Source: Candidatus Doudnabacteria bacterium CG10_big_fil_rev_8_21_14_0_10_41_10 (lineage in GTDB: Bacteria; Patescibacteriota; Doudnabacteria; UBA920; 2-01-FULL-50-11). From it: a stretch of 38,630 nucleotides of DNA. The position numbers and the translations under genes are program-made. This document shows positions 22,424 through 30,365 of this stretch, in pieces. Below the pieces are notes generated by a model. That model was not told the origin of the DNA and searched no databases. It saw nothing but the letters and a program-made list of their open reading frames with translations. The stretch lies in NCBI GenBank assembly GCA_002773695.1, contig PFAJ01000064.1:2017-40646 (forward strand). Reading direction: 5' to 3'. Every line of letters begins with the position of its first letter. Position 1 is the stretch's first letter.

Positions 22424-22696
22424 TTATTTTATATCTATTTTTATAGAAGGATATTTCGCAAAAACCGGTTTTAAAACATTTTTTACTATTTGCCCGGAAA
22501 GTTCAATGTATTGATCGACCAGTTGTTGTAGAATATCCTGCTGTTCGCCGGACATGTTAACTACTCCACCCTCTTTATCCAATTTCAAACCGGAAATCGA
22601 CCCGGCTTTAAGCAGGGCCACATCCGGACCCAAAATTAATATTTGTTTTTTTACAATTTCTGATATTAAATCTTTATACTGCTGTTCATTGGGCAT
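22424..22696 (-). CDS. Small helical protein of unknown function in the signalling cluster
   Basis: 90 residues, soluble and mostly helical. Features: DLISEIVKKQILILGPDVAL, a central LKLDKEGGVVNMSG turn and a QQLVDQYIELSGQIVKNVL helix. No family is recognised. Four bases separate its stop from the start of the membrane protein, and it follows the receiver gene, so it belongs to the same unit. A role as an adaptor or phosphotransfer helper is possible, but no conserved His is seen. Confidence 0.6.
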   Translation of the reverse strand: MPNEQQYKDLISEIVKKQILILGPDVALLKAGSISGLKLDKEGGVVNMSGEQQDILQQLVDQYIELSGQIVKNVLKPVFAKYPSIKIDIK

Positions 22697-22769
22697 TTCG
22701 GTATATCATTTTCAATAATCTTTCAGATTGTTTCTTTAGATCATCGATTTTAGTTGTTGGAAATTTTTG

Positions 22770-23168
22770 TTATTTTGTTTCTCCGCTTTGGTTCCGACTC
22801 AATACCGTTTTAACTTTATCGAGCAAATCAGCAAGTGAGTAATTGGCTTTCACTAAATAGTCTTTCGCTCCAAGCGACAGCGCTTCCGAAATCCGTTCGT
22901 AATCAGAGAGGTTTGTTAGAATTACGACCGGAACATTTTTGGTTTCAGAATCTTCTTTCATTTTCTTTAAAACTTGCATCCCATCCATTTTTGGCATAAC
23001 TAAATCCAAAAGAACCAAATCAGGTTTAAAACTTTTAATCTTTTCTAATCCTTCTGACCCATCAGCGGCTCCCTGTGTTTCGTAACCACCTTGGTTAAGT
23101 TCTTCTTCGAGGGCGGCCAATAAAATTTCTTCGTCCTCAACGACTAAAATTTTCGCTTTTTCTGACAT
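22770..23168 (-). CDS. Receiver-domain response regulator
   Basis: The ATG at 23168 (MSEKAKILVVEDEEIL) gives 132 residues; the track's longer start adds a Lys/Asn leader. It has the acidic pocket VEDEE, phospho-acceptor Asp near 55 (LLDLVMPKMDG), Thr in VVILTN and Lys near 107 (DYLVKANYS). There is no output domain. It is close in sequence to the receiver at 19857-20228. It is the first gene of the cluster, behind the promoter at 23316-23344. Confidence 0.9.
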   Translation of the reverse strand: MSEKAKILVVEDEEILLAALEEELNQGGYETQGAADGSEGLEKIKSFKPDLVLLDLVMPKMDGMQVLKKMKEDSETKNVPVVILTNLSDYERISEALSLGAKDYLVKANYSLADLLDKVKTVLSRNQSGETK

Positions 23169-23315
23169 ATTATTATTCTTTTGTTTCGACTCACACTTCC
23201 CTCCCGAAACCAAAAGGGAAGGTAAGGGAGGGATCGAATCTTAGCACTCGACCATCCCCTATTCTTGATGAAAACCCAAAAAGAACATGAGACTATGTTA
23301 ATATTTGTTGATAAT

Positions 23316-23344
23316 ATTGTACCATAGATCTACAAAAGCTACAA
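23316..23344 (-). promoter_or_regulatory. Probable promoter of the signalling cluster
   Basis: TTGTAG (23344-23339), 17 bases, TACAAT (23321-23316) on the minus strand. It is about 150 bases upstream of the first receiver gene; the leader contains a CTTCCCT/AGGGAAG inverted repeat. Confidence 0.5.
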
Positions 23345-23483
23345 AAAATACAATTAATAAAATCAATCGCGTTTTTTATGGTGGTCAAGAAAGGGTTCCC
23401 AGCCCGAGGCCAGTCCGTCCCAGGGCGAAATTTTCCAGAAAAAAACCATCTGGGTTATCCAAAAGAACAACTTTGACTGCGTC

Positions 23484-23567
23484 TGGGCAGAGAGGGATTC
23501 GAACCCCCGTAGCCACAAGGGCGCCTGGTTTACAGCCAGGTGCATTTGACCGCTCTGCCATCTGCCC
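23484..23567 (-). tRNA. tRNA-Tyr (GTA anticodon)
   Basis: Acceptor GGGCAGA/TCTGCCC, anticodon arm CCTGG-CTGTAAA-CCAGG with anticodon GTA, a long variable arm (CGCCCTTGTGGC) and T arm CGGGGGTTCGAATCCC. CCA is not encoded. The flanking GTC and GAC could extend the acceptor pairing in the precursor. Confidence 0.95.
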
Positions 23568-23702
23568 AGACGCAAAAAAACTTGTTCAAATTATAATAAA
23601 AAATGTCAAAGTTATCTTACAAGGCTGCCGCCACAAGTCGGTAGTATGTCCTGACGGACAACTACGGTGCACGCCTTCGCTTTACCTACCTACCCGCGCC
23701 TA

Positions 23703-23775
23703 AGCCCACGGTCAGATTCGAACTGACGACCTACGGTTTACAAAACCGTTGCTCTACCAACTGAGCTACGTGGGC
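23703..23775 (-). tRNA. tRNA-Thr (TGT anticodon)
   Basis: Acceptor GCCCACG/CGTGGGC, D arm GCTC...GAGC, anticodon arm ACGGT-TTTGTAA-ACCGT, T arm GTCAG-TTCGAAT-CTGAC. CCA is not encoded. It is uninterrupted, unlike the GGU isoacceptor. It pairs with tRNA-Tyr downstream. Confidence 0.95.
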
Positions 23776-23776
23776 A

Positions 23777-23812
23777 CTACTTCACTCCCGCTTTCGCAGG
23801 AGCTACGAAGTG
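23777..23812. repeat. CTCCCGC-TTTC-GCAGGAG hairpin beside tRNA-Thr(TGT)
   Basis: Near copy of 18892-18921, again starting at the 5' end of a threonine tRNA. Confidence 0.7.
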
Positions 23813-23843
23813 CAGGCATTCCACAAATTATACTTTTATTTCC

Positions 23844-24710
23844 TCAAAATTTTAACTGTCTTAGTTTGTCTCTGGCTGAATCATTTGTTGGTTCTAACTC
23901 TAAAACTTTCTCTAACAATTTCTTAGCCAATTCTTTTTTTCCGGAAGTTACCAAAAAGTCGGAAAGTAACAGCATATATTTAGGATTGTCCGGAGACAAA
24001 ATCAGCGCTTTTTCAACAGCCTCAACCGCTTTTTCCGTCTGCTTTTTTGCTTCATAACACAAACTTAGATTTATCAAACGATTTGGAGAATCCGGTTTTA
24101 AATCTATCGACTGTCGGTAAGCTTTAATCGATTCATCGTATTTACCAAGGTTAAAATAAATTAGTCCTAATCTGCTAAAAAATTTGTCAATGTCAGGATG
24201 TTTCTTGGTCAAATAAAGATAAACTTCCAATGCGTCAAAAAACTTCTTTTGATCAATATACAATTTTCCCAATCCTTCATAAGCATCTTTGTTTCCCGGA
24301 TCCTCCTTGATAATTTCCAGAAGCGATTGTTCTGCCGATTCCAGATTGCTGTTTTTTATGTGATCCGCGGCTTCACTTAAATGTTCAGAAACCTCTCCGG
24401 TAGGCTTTCTTAGTTGTGATTTCAAGCTTTTAAAATGTAACGCTCTTGAAAACCGCTCTAAATAATTCGAGCTATTGGTATGACTTTTTGCTTCCGCTAC
24501 AAAACTGGCCAGGCATTTATAAAAACTTACTAACCAATTTTTAATTTTTCCTACAAAAATAACTACCCGACGAGTACCTGCGGTTTCTGGAGACGCGCCG
24601 ACAGAACCACTCTCCTGCCTGATAATCACCTGTGGCAGTCTGCGCAAAATAATCAAAATAATCGTCGCAATCGAGATTATTACTATTAGTTGAGGAAGTA
24701 GCTTAAACAT
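23844..24710 (-). CDS. Membrane-anchored tetratricopeptide repeat protein
   Basis: 288 residues. An N-terminal anchor lies at about residues 6-24 (LIVIISIATIILIILRR), then a variable linker and TPR units from about residue 125. Clear repeats include AYEGLGKLYIDQKKFFDALE, FSRLGLIYFNLGKYDESIKA and RLINLSLCYEAKKQTEKAVE, with a last unit YMLLLSDFLVTSGKKELAKK. TPR arrays hold protein partners; no partner can be named. It lies downstream of tsf on the same strand with a 67-base gap and may be read with it. Confidence 0.88.
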   Translation of the reverse strand: MFKLLPQLIVIISIATIILIILRRLPQVIIRQESGSVGASPETAGTRRVVIFVGKIKNWLVSFYKCLASFVAEAKSHTNSSNYLERFSRALHFKSLKSQLRKPTGEVSEHLSEAADHIKNSNLESAEQSLLEIIKEDPGNKDAYEGLGKLYIDQKKFFDALEVYLYLTKKHPDIDKFFSRLGLIYFNLGKYDESIKAYRQSIDLKPDSPNRLINLSLCYEAKKQTEKAVEAVEKALILSPDNPKYMLLLSDFLVTSGKKELAKKLLEKVLELEPTNDSARDKLRQLKF

Positions 24711-24777
24711 TCAGATTTAATTTTAAATATATAAATTGTTTATAAAGAATATTCCTAATATCTAATTAATAATTTTT

Positions 24778-25371
24778 TTACTCTCCCAGTTGATAGCGGG
24801 TAAACCGGCTAACCACGACTTTCTCTCCCAATTTAGCGGTTAAATCGTCAAGTTGTTGTTTAACCTTTATCTTTGGATCTTTTATAGTCGGCTGGTCCAA
24901 AAGACAAACGTCTTGATAAAATTTTTCGAGTTTTCCTTCAATGATTTTATTTACTACCGCCTCCGGTTTTTTTCCATCTACTTGTTCTTTAAAAATTTCC
25001 TTTTCTTTTTCCAAAATATTAGCGTCTACCTGCTCACGAGAAACACATGTTGGATCGGCGGCGACAATCTGTAGCGCCAAATCGTGAACAAAATTTTTAA
25101 AGTCGTCAGTTTTAGCCACAAAATCTGTTTCGCAGTTTACTTCAACCAAAACTCCAACCTTACCACCATGAACATAGGCTTCAACCAATCCCTGGCCTGC
25201 CGTCCTACCGGATCTTTTAGCGGCTCTCACCTCGCCTTTTTTTCGTAAAAATTCTAAAGCTTTGTCTACGTCACCATCAGTTTCTAGTAGCGCTTTTTGA
25301 GCATCTTGCATGCCGGCGCCGGATACTTCACGTAATTTTTTTACATCTTCTAAAGATATTTTACCAGCCAT
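24778..25371 (-). CDS. tsf: Translation elongation factor Ts
   Basis: 197 residues, a short EF-Ts form. The N-terminal UBA-like part reads [19 protein letters not shown] and [18 protein letters not shown]. The core has the hallmark [15 protein letters not shown], which inserts into EF-Tu to release GDP. The C-terminal subdomain is reduced, ending at [12 protein letters not shown], as in many thermophiles and mitochondria. It acts in the cytoplasm with EF-Tu. It starts eight bases after the rpsB stop, the standard rpsB-tsf unit. Confidence 0.97.
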   Translation of the reverse strand: MAGKISLEDVKKLREVSGAGMQDAQKALLETDGDVDKALEFLRKKGEVRAAKRSGRTAGQGLVEAYVHGGKVGVLVEVNCETDFVAKTDDFKNFVHDLALQIVAADPTCVSREQVDANILEKEKEIFKEQVDGKKPEAVVNKIIEGKLEKFYQDVCLLDQPTIKDPKIKVKQQLDDLTAKLGEKVVVSRFTRYQLGE

Positions 25372-25379
25372 AAATATTT

Positions 25380-26096
25380 TTATGATTTAATCTTATTAAT
25401 CTCTTTCTTTCCGTCTCCGGCCTTCCCTTTGTTAACTGCGTCAGCAATATACCCGGTTATCAAATCAATAGCTTTACTCGCGTCGTCATTTGCGGGAATT
25501 ATAAAATCGATCATAGAAGGATCGCCGCTTGTATCGGTTATGCCGATTACTTTTACTCCCGTGGTATGCGCCTCTCGCACCGCGATAACCTCATCACCGG
25601 TGTCAACGACAAAAACCGCTTCAGGTGGTTTTTTCATATCTCGGACACCTTCAAACAAAAGAATGCTTTTGTCCATTTCCCGTTTCATCATCAACTGCTC
25701 TTTTTTCGTATAATTTTTTATGCGATCACTTTTTAAAAGTTCTTCTATTGAAGACATTTTTTTTATAGACCGCTGAATGGTTCGAAAATTGGTCAACGTT
25801 CCTCCCAGCCATCGTTCGGTAACATAAGGCATACCGCATGCCTGCGCATGTTTTTTAACTAATGCCTTAGACTGTTTTTTTGTACCGACGAATAAAATCT
25901 TGCCGCCGGACCCTACCGTTTCGGTAATATAGTCTTGGGCTTGTTTTATTTTCTGATAGGTCTTTTCTAAATCGATGATGTGGAATTTATTACGAGTCGT
26001 AAAAATATACGACGCCATTTTTGGATTCCACCGTGAAGCTCGATGCCCAAAATGGGCACCCGCTTTGAGGAGTTCCTCAAGTGTTAGTTCGCTCAT
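25380..26096 (-). CDS. rpsB: 30S ribosomal protein S2
   Basis: 238 residues, full length for uS2. It starts [20 protein letters not shown], the S2 signature, and continues with [49 protein letters not shown] and [25 protein letters not shown]. It binds the small-subunit head with S1-related functions. AAGGGA lies a few bases upstream of the ATG. It is first of the rpsB-tsf unit and is read from the promoter at 26245-26273 through a leader of about 140 bases that holds a GTCAGCC/GGCTGAC palindrome. Confidence 0.97.
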   Translation of the reverse strand: MSELTLEELLKAGAHFGHRASRWNPKMASYIFTTRNKFHIIDLEKTYQKIKQAQDYITETVGSGGKILFVGTKKQSKALVKKHAQACGMPYVTERWLGGTLTNFRTIQRSIKKMSSIEELLKSDRIKNYTKKEQLMMKREMDKSILLFEGVRDMKKPPEAVFVVDTGDEVIAVREAHTTGVKVIGITDTSGDPSMIDFIIPANDDASKAIDLITGYIADAVNKGKAGDGKKEINKIKS

Positions 26097-26244
26097 AAAT
26101 TTCCCTTTCTGCTTCGTCTGTCAGCCGTGGCTGACGGGCGGAGCCTACCCCTTTTCAATGATTCAGGACTGATAAAGAAGCCCACAGGCGTTATCAGCAG
26201 GGCTAAACCAAAGGTGAAAAGAGTGATTATTGATTACTGCAAGG

Positions 26245-26273
26245 ATTATAACAAATCAGAAAGCATTGTGCAA
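26245..26273 (-). promoter_or_regulatory. rpsB-tsf promoter
   Basis: TTGCAC (26273-26268), 17 bases, TATAAT (26250-26245) on the minus strand. It is divergent from the rpmE promoter, 27 bases away. Confidence 0.8.
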
Positions 26274-26299
26274 ACAAAAATAGTAGCTCAAATTCGCTC

Positions 26300-26328
26300 T
26301 TGTCAACGGCAGGTCTTTGTGCTACACT
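26300..26328 (+). promoter_or_regulatory. rpmE promoter
   Basis: TTGTCA (26300-26305), 17 bases, TACACT (26323-26328), about 20 bases before the rpmE start, so the leader is very short. Confidence 0.75.
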
Positions 26329-26350
26329 AATCTGGTATTTAAAATAATAT

Positions 26351-26596
26351 ATGAAGACACAAATTCATCCAACATATTATAATGATGCCAAAATAACCTG
26401 CGCCTGCGGGAATTCTTTGGTTGCCGGATCAACTAAAAAAAAAATTCATACTGAAACTTGCTCCGCTTGCCATCCGTTTTTCACCGGCAAACAAAAACTG
26501 ATAGACACATCCGGAGTTTTGGATCGGTTCAAAAAACGCGCGCAAAAAACTGCTGTTTTAAAAACCAAGAAAACTACCAAAAAATCCAAAACTTAG
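26351..26596 (+). CDS. rpmE: 50S ribosomal protein L31
   Basis: 81 residues. It starts MKTQIHPTYYNDAKITCACG and has a zinc-binding Cys set: CACG near residues 18-21 and CSACHPFF near 38-45, then TGKQKLIDTSGVLDRFKKR, the bL31 signature. The Lys-rich tail (KTKKTTKKSKT) is an extension. Zinc-type L31 belongs to the 50S central protuberance. It heads the conserved rpmE-prfA-prmC order. No SD is seen; the leader is only about 20 bases. Confidence 0.96.
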   Translation: MKTQIHPTYYNDAKITCACGNSLVAGSTKKKIHTETCSACHPFFTGKQKLIDTSGVLDRFKKRAQKTAVLKTKKTTKKSKT

Positions 26597-26610
26597 CATA
26601 ATCTATCCTA

Positions 26611-26645
26611 CTGGCTATCTCAGCAATTGAGATAGTTTTTTGTTT
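26611..26645 (+). terminator. Terminator after rpmE
   Basis: CTATCTCA-GCAAT-TGAGATAG followed by TTTTTTG. Confidence 0.85.
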
Positions 26646-26778
26646 TAAACTTCATCATTATTAACTACACGAAATTTAAAGTGCAAAAATTAAAATTCAA
26701 AATAATAATACAAAATTAAAAAATTTAGATTTTAATTTGTTATTTTACACTTTGCATTTTAAACTTTACATTTCTGGT

Positions 26779-27828
26779 ATGACGAAACAATTTGAAAAAA
26801 TTATAAAACAATACGAAGATCTTTCACAAAAACTTTCTTTCACAACCGATTCTCAAGAACTAAAAAGGCTTGGGAAAAAACAGGCTGGTTTAAGTATGGC
26901 TTATGAACAAATAATGGATCTAAAAAAACTGGAAAAGCAGGCGGAAGAAAACCAAAAATACTTAAAAGACAAAGATCCAGATGTCCGCCAACTTGCGGAA
27001 GAAGAAGATACCTCTTTAAAAACTAAAATTGGAGATTTAAAATTGAAAATTGAAGAAGCCTTACTGCCCAAAGATCCGCTTAACGAAAAAGATGCGATCG
27101 TCGAAATTCGCGCCGCTGCCGGTGGAGATGAGTCAAGTTTGTTTGCCGGCGAGCTTTTTCGGATGTATTCAAAATATGCCGAGACCAACAAATGGAAAAC
27201 TTCTCTCAATTCTCAAAGTCGAAATGAAATTGGCGGGTTCAAAGAAGTTATATTTTCTATTAAAGGAAAAAATGTTTACGGTGATATGAAATTTGAATCC
27301 GGAGTACACCGGGTACAACGCGTGCCGGAAACCGAAAAAACCGGTCGCGTGCACACCTCCACTGTCACAGTCGCGGTATTACCAAAGATTGAAGAGGCTG
27401 ATTTTAAAATCGAGCCAAAAGATTTAAAAATTGAAACTTCAACCTCACAAGGCGCTGGCGGGCAGTCGGTGAATACCACTTACTCGGCGATAAAAATAAC
27501 CCACTTGCCCTCCGGTATTACGGCCCAAAGTCAAGACGAGCGTTCACAAATTCAAAACCGTGCCAAAGCCATGGAGGTTATTGTTGCTCGAGTATTTAAC
27601 TACTACGAAGAAAAAAAACAAAAAGAACTCAAAGAACAAAGACTTTCGCAAATCGGTACCGGCGATAGAAGTGAAAAAATTCGCACTTACAACTTTCCCC
27701 AAGATCGCATTACCGACCACCGGATCAATCAAAACTGGAATCAGACCAACGAAATTCTCAATGGAAAACTTTGGCCAATTATCGATGCGTTGAAAGCAAA
27801 GGAAAAAAAGCAATTAAAAAATATCTAA
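26779..27828 (+). CDS. prfA: Peptide chain release factor 1
   Basis: The ATG at 26779 (MTKQFEKIIKQYEDL) is better than the track's 26737, which begins in an AT-rich repeat. 349 residues. After the helical domain 1 come AAAGGDESSLFAGELFRMY and FESGVHRVQRVPETEKTGRV, with PET at the place of the RF1 stop-codon recognition tripeptide. The peptidyl-tRNA hydrolysis motif is GAGGQSVNTT; the usual GGQHVN has Ser for His here. It ends with the DRITDHR motif. It reads UAA and UAG. It is followed by prmC, which methylates the GGQ glutamine. Confidence 0.96.
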   Translation: MTKQFEKIIKQYEDLSQKLSFTTDSQELKRLGKKQAGLSMAYEQIMDLKKLEKQAEENQKYLKDKDPDVRQLAEEEDTSLKTKIGDLKLKIEEALLPKDPLNEKDAIVEIRAAAGGDESSLFAGELFRMYSKYAETNKWKTSLNSQSRNEIGGFKEVIFSIKGKNVYGDMKFESGVHRVQRVPETEKTGRVHTSTVTVAVLPKIEEADFKIEPKDLKIETSTSQGAGGQSVNTTYSAIKITHLPSGITAQSQDERSQIQNRAKAMEVIVARVFNYYEEKKQKELKEQRLSQIGTGDRSEKIRTYNFPQDRITDHRINQNWNQTNEILNGKLWPIIDALKAKEKKQLKNI

Positions 27829-27845
27829 TTATTGGTAAATAACGA

Positions 27846-28011
27846 TCCCTAAAGCTTCCCGCAGGGTATTCCCTAAAGGGAATACTACGCCTGCTCGCAT
27901 TTTTGTATTTATGCTCGCAGACGTGTTTGATCGGGTTATTTCCTCCGTTTTAATCCCGTGGAACTTCGGACATGCAGAATACCCTAATGCAAGGCATAGG
28001 GGTATTCTGCC
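27846..28011. repeat. Palindromic repeats in the prfA-prmC gap
   Basis: CCTAAAGCTT...CAGGGTATT resembles 17244-17266. A second inverted repeat GCAGAATACCC...GGGTATTCTGC lies at 27975-28011. Neither encodes a protein. Confidence 0.6.
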
Positions 28012-28058
28012 AGAAATAATAACCAACGCTCAATACAAAATTATTTATTTGAAAATTA

Positions 28059-29045
28059 ATGACTATTCAAAAAGTATTAACTTGGGCTACTGAAATACTA
28101 AAAAAAACCTCGACTTCCCCTTCTTTGGACGCGGAGGTTCTTTTGTATTATACGCTTAAAAAACCGAAGGAGTTTATCCTGACAAACCAGTCCAAAAAGC
28201 TAACGAGCAAACAACTTAACAAGTTTAAAAATCTGATTGAAAAACGATCAATTGGAATTCCGGTTGCCTATTTGACTGGCCACAAAGAATTTTACGGTCT
28301 CGATTTCATGGTAAATAAACAGGTCCTAATCCCCCGCCCGGAAACAGAAGAGCTCGTTCAGCTAACGCTGAACAGAATTATGAATTATGAATTAGGAATT
28401 AGGAATGTTGTCGATATTGGGACTGGCTCGGGAAATATAATTACCTCTATCGCTGTTTTTTTGGGACTCCCGAGGGGAGGCGAAATAATCCCAAACCCTA
28501 ATAAATTGCTTCCCGCCTCGACTCGTCGTCTTCGGCAAGGCGGGCGTCGCTACGCTCCTCGCAATGACATTTCTTTCTATGGAACCGACCTCTCAAAAAA
28601 AGCTTTACAAATTGCCCGTAAAAATGCTCGTAGACATGGGGTTAAAATTAAATTTCTTAAAGGCAATCTCCTGGATCCTCTCTTTAATCTCCCTTTCATA
28701 AGGGAGAAAAAGAGTGCGGATCATAGCTGGATTGTTCTCGCGAATTTGCCTTATATTGAGAAGGTTCCCTTCTCGCCGAGAAGGGAACCTTCTCCGGATC
28801 AAACCGGTCTGCGCTTCGAACCGAAACAAGCTTTATTTACAACTGAAAAAGGGCTCAAACAAATCCGCTTACTGCTTAAACAAATCGGAAAACTTAAACA
28901 CCTCCCAAAAATCATTTTGTTAGAGTTCGACCCTCGGCAAAAAACCAGCCTTAAAAAGCTGGTAAATTTAAATTTACCCACAGCCAAAATCACTTTTTTC
29001 AAGGACCTTTCCGGTAAATGGAGTTTTGTTGAAATTTCAATTTGA
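28059..29045 (+). CDS. prmC: Peptide chain release factor N5-glutamine methyltransferase with repeat insertions
   Basis: 328 residues, longer than the usual 280 or so. The N-terminal helical domain contains GIPVAYLTGHKEFYGLDF. The methyltransferase has RPETEELV, motif I VVDIGTGSGNI and the catalytic NLPYIE (NPPY in most members). It methylates the GGQ glutamine of release factors. Extra length comes from palindromic sequences read in frame: about 36 residues after AVFLG (28464-28570), a segment around 28688-28707 and KVPFSPRREPS at 28761-28791. All lie between core elements, so the fold may tolerate them. It follows prfA, the usual context. Confidence 0.93.
   Translation: MTIQKVLTWATEILKKTSTSPSLDAEVLLYYTLKKPKEFILTNQSKKLTSKQLNKFKNLIEKRSIGIPVAYLTGHKEFYGLDFMVNKQVLIPRPETEELVQLTLNRIMNYELGIRNVVDIGTGSGNIITSIAVFLGLPRGGEIIPNPNKLLPASTRRLRQGGRRYAPRNDISFYGTDLSKKALQIARKNARRHGVKIKFLKGNLLDPLFNLPFIREKKSADHSWIVLANLPYIEKVPFSPRREPSPDQTGLRFEPKQALFTTEKGLKQIRLLLKQIGKLKHLPKIILLEFDPRQKTSLKKLVNLNLPTAKITFFKDLSGKWSFVEISI
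28464..28570. repeat. Dispersed repeat inserted in frame in prmC
   Basis: The segment ends in GTCGCTACGCTCCTCGCAATG-ACAT, like the intergenic CTCCTCACAATGACAT ends. It sits exactly between motif I and the FYGTDLS strand that normally follows after a short loop. Confidence 0.75.
28688..28707. repeat. Second palindrome inside prmC
   Basis: TCTCCCTT-TCAT-AAGGGAGA, perfect 8-bp arms, lies between GNLLDPL and the IVLANLPYI strand, where normal family members have a short loop. Confidence 0.65.
28761..28791. repeat. Perfect 14-bp-arm palindrome inside prmC
   Basis: AAGGTTCCCTTCTC-GCC-GAGAAGGGAACCTT follows the catalytic NLPYIE codons directly and is translated as KVPFSPRREPS. Confidence 0.85.
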
Positions 29046-29097
29046 CTTTATTTATCGCGACTGCGATAATTATCAAGTCATTTAATTAACAATCTCA

Positions 29098-29907
29098 ATG
29101 ATAAAAAATCAACAAAAAGAAAAATCCGAAGTTGTTTCGCACTCGCCAAATATTTCTCCATTAACACTAAAACCAATGCAACAAAACAACAACACCCCGA
29201 TAGCTATTTCGATAGTCATTGCCGGGGCTTTAATTGCCGGCGGGATATTTTTAAGTTCCATGTATGGACCAAATAAAAATTCAACATCTGTAGCGGGAAT
29301 CCAAGGTGGGCAACCGGCAGCTCCGGTTGACCCTTACGCGGCCAACACCGAATTAGCAAAAAATGTCTTACCTGTGAGCGAAGAAGATCATATTATTGGG
29401 AACCGTGACGCCAAAGTGGCGATTATTGAATACTCTGATCTTGACTGTCCTTTTTGCCAAAAAATTCACTCCACACTGCAACAAATTACAAAAGATTACG
29501 ATAAAAATGAAGTGGTTTGGGTTTATCGTCATCTCCCTCTCCCCCAGCTTCACCCTTATGCTCCGGCCAAAGCGGAAGCAAGCGAGTGCGCGGCTAAACT
29601 TGGTGGAAATTCCGGTTTTTGGAAGTTTGTTGATACTTATAATAAAAACCAAGATGCGAGTGGTGGAGAAGAACTTATTCTTGACACAGCTGTAAACGCC
29701 GGTTTTTCAAGAGATGAATTTAAAAATTGCCTTTACACCGAAGATTTTTCGGGAATAATAGAAAGCCACATCGCGAACGCTCAAAATTCCGGTGGAAACG
29801 GCACTCCTTTTAGTGTTATTGTTAGCGAGGATCAGTTCGTCCCAATATCCGGCGCTCTGCCCTACGATATCTTCAAAACTGAAATCGACAAGCTCTTGGA
29901 AAACTAA
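29098..29907 (+). CDS. DsbA-like thiol-disulfide oxidoreductase
   Basis: 269 residues. One membrane anchor at about residues 34-55 (IAISIVIAGALIAGGIFLSS), then a Pro/Ala/Gln-rich linker and a thioredoxin fold. EYSDLDCPFCQKIHSTLQQI holds the CPFC active site (residues 117-120). VYRHLPLPQLHPYAPAKAEA is the DsbA helical-insert region, and NGTPFSVIV carries the cis-proline. It most likely oxidises or isomerises disulfides in exported proteins. The Cys-rich secreted protein at 30366-32603 is a possible client (inference). It ends with a terminator; no SD is seen. Confidence 0.92.
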   Translation: MIKNQQKEKSEVVSHSPNISPLTLKPMQQNNNTPIAISIVIAGALIAGGIFLSSMYGPNKNSTSVAGIQGGQPAAPVDPYAANTELAKNVLPVSEEDHIIGNRDAKVAIIEYSDLDCPFCQKIHSTLQQITKDYDKNEVVWVYRHLPLPQLHPYAPAKAEASECAAKLGGNSGFWKFVDTYNKNQDASGGEELILDTAVNAGFSRDEFKNCLYTEDFSGIIESHIANAQNSGGNGTPFSVIVSEDQFVPISGALPYDIFKTEIDKLLEN

Positions 29908-29930
29908 TCACTTGAATATTTAAACTCATA

Positions 29931-29956
29931 AAAACCCCGATTCTTTCGGGGTTTTT
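29931..29956 (+). terminator. Terminator after the DsbA-like gene
   Basis: ACCCCGA-TTCTT-TCGGGGT stem followed by TTTT. Confidence 0.85.
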
Positions 29957-29984
29957 CGGTAAAATTAGAACTTACGCGTTGTAT

Positions 29985-30260
29985 TTTTTCAAAAGCCTTG
30001 AATTACGAAGCTCCAATTTTATGTCATGGCTTAGGCCTCCGGCCACCCGCTTGAATGAATGTTATTGTTCGAGCGACTTGTCCGCCTAGGGAGGAAGTCA
30101 AAACCTACATTGTCGCATCTTCTCGGCTCGGCTAGCGCCTCGCTCGAAGGATATTAGAAAAGTAGCTTGGATAAATGTTATTGTTCGAGTGTAATCGAGA
30201 ACTACATTGTCGCATCTTCTCGGCTCGGCTAGCGCCTCGCTCAAAGAATATTAATGACAT
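29985..30260. repeat. Mosaic dispersed repeat locus 3 (two modules)
   Basis: Two tandem copies of TTATTGTTCGAG...CTACATTGTCGCATCTTCTC...GCTAGCGCCTCGCTC, the first with the CGACTTGTCCGCCTAGGG insert, bordered by TTGAATTACGAAGCTCC. No gene in 29957-30318. Confidence 0.75.
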
Positions 30261-30318
30261 CCCCCCTCCCCGGACTCTCCGCCTCCGCCGGATCGTCCGA
30301 GTTTTCCTGCAAGGAAAT

Positions 30319-30348
30319 AAAAAAACCCGCTTCGCAGTGGGTTTTTTA
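30319..30348 (-). terminator. Terminator after the secreted BACON-type gene
   Basis: AACCCACT-GCGA-AGCGGGTT stem with T tract on the minus strand and A tract on the other side. Confidence 0.8.
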
Positions 30349-30365
30349 TTGAAACTTTAACGACT

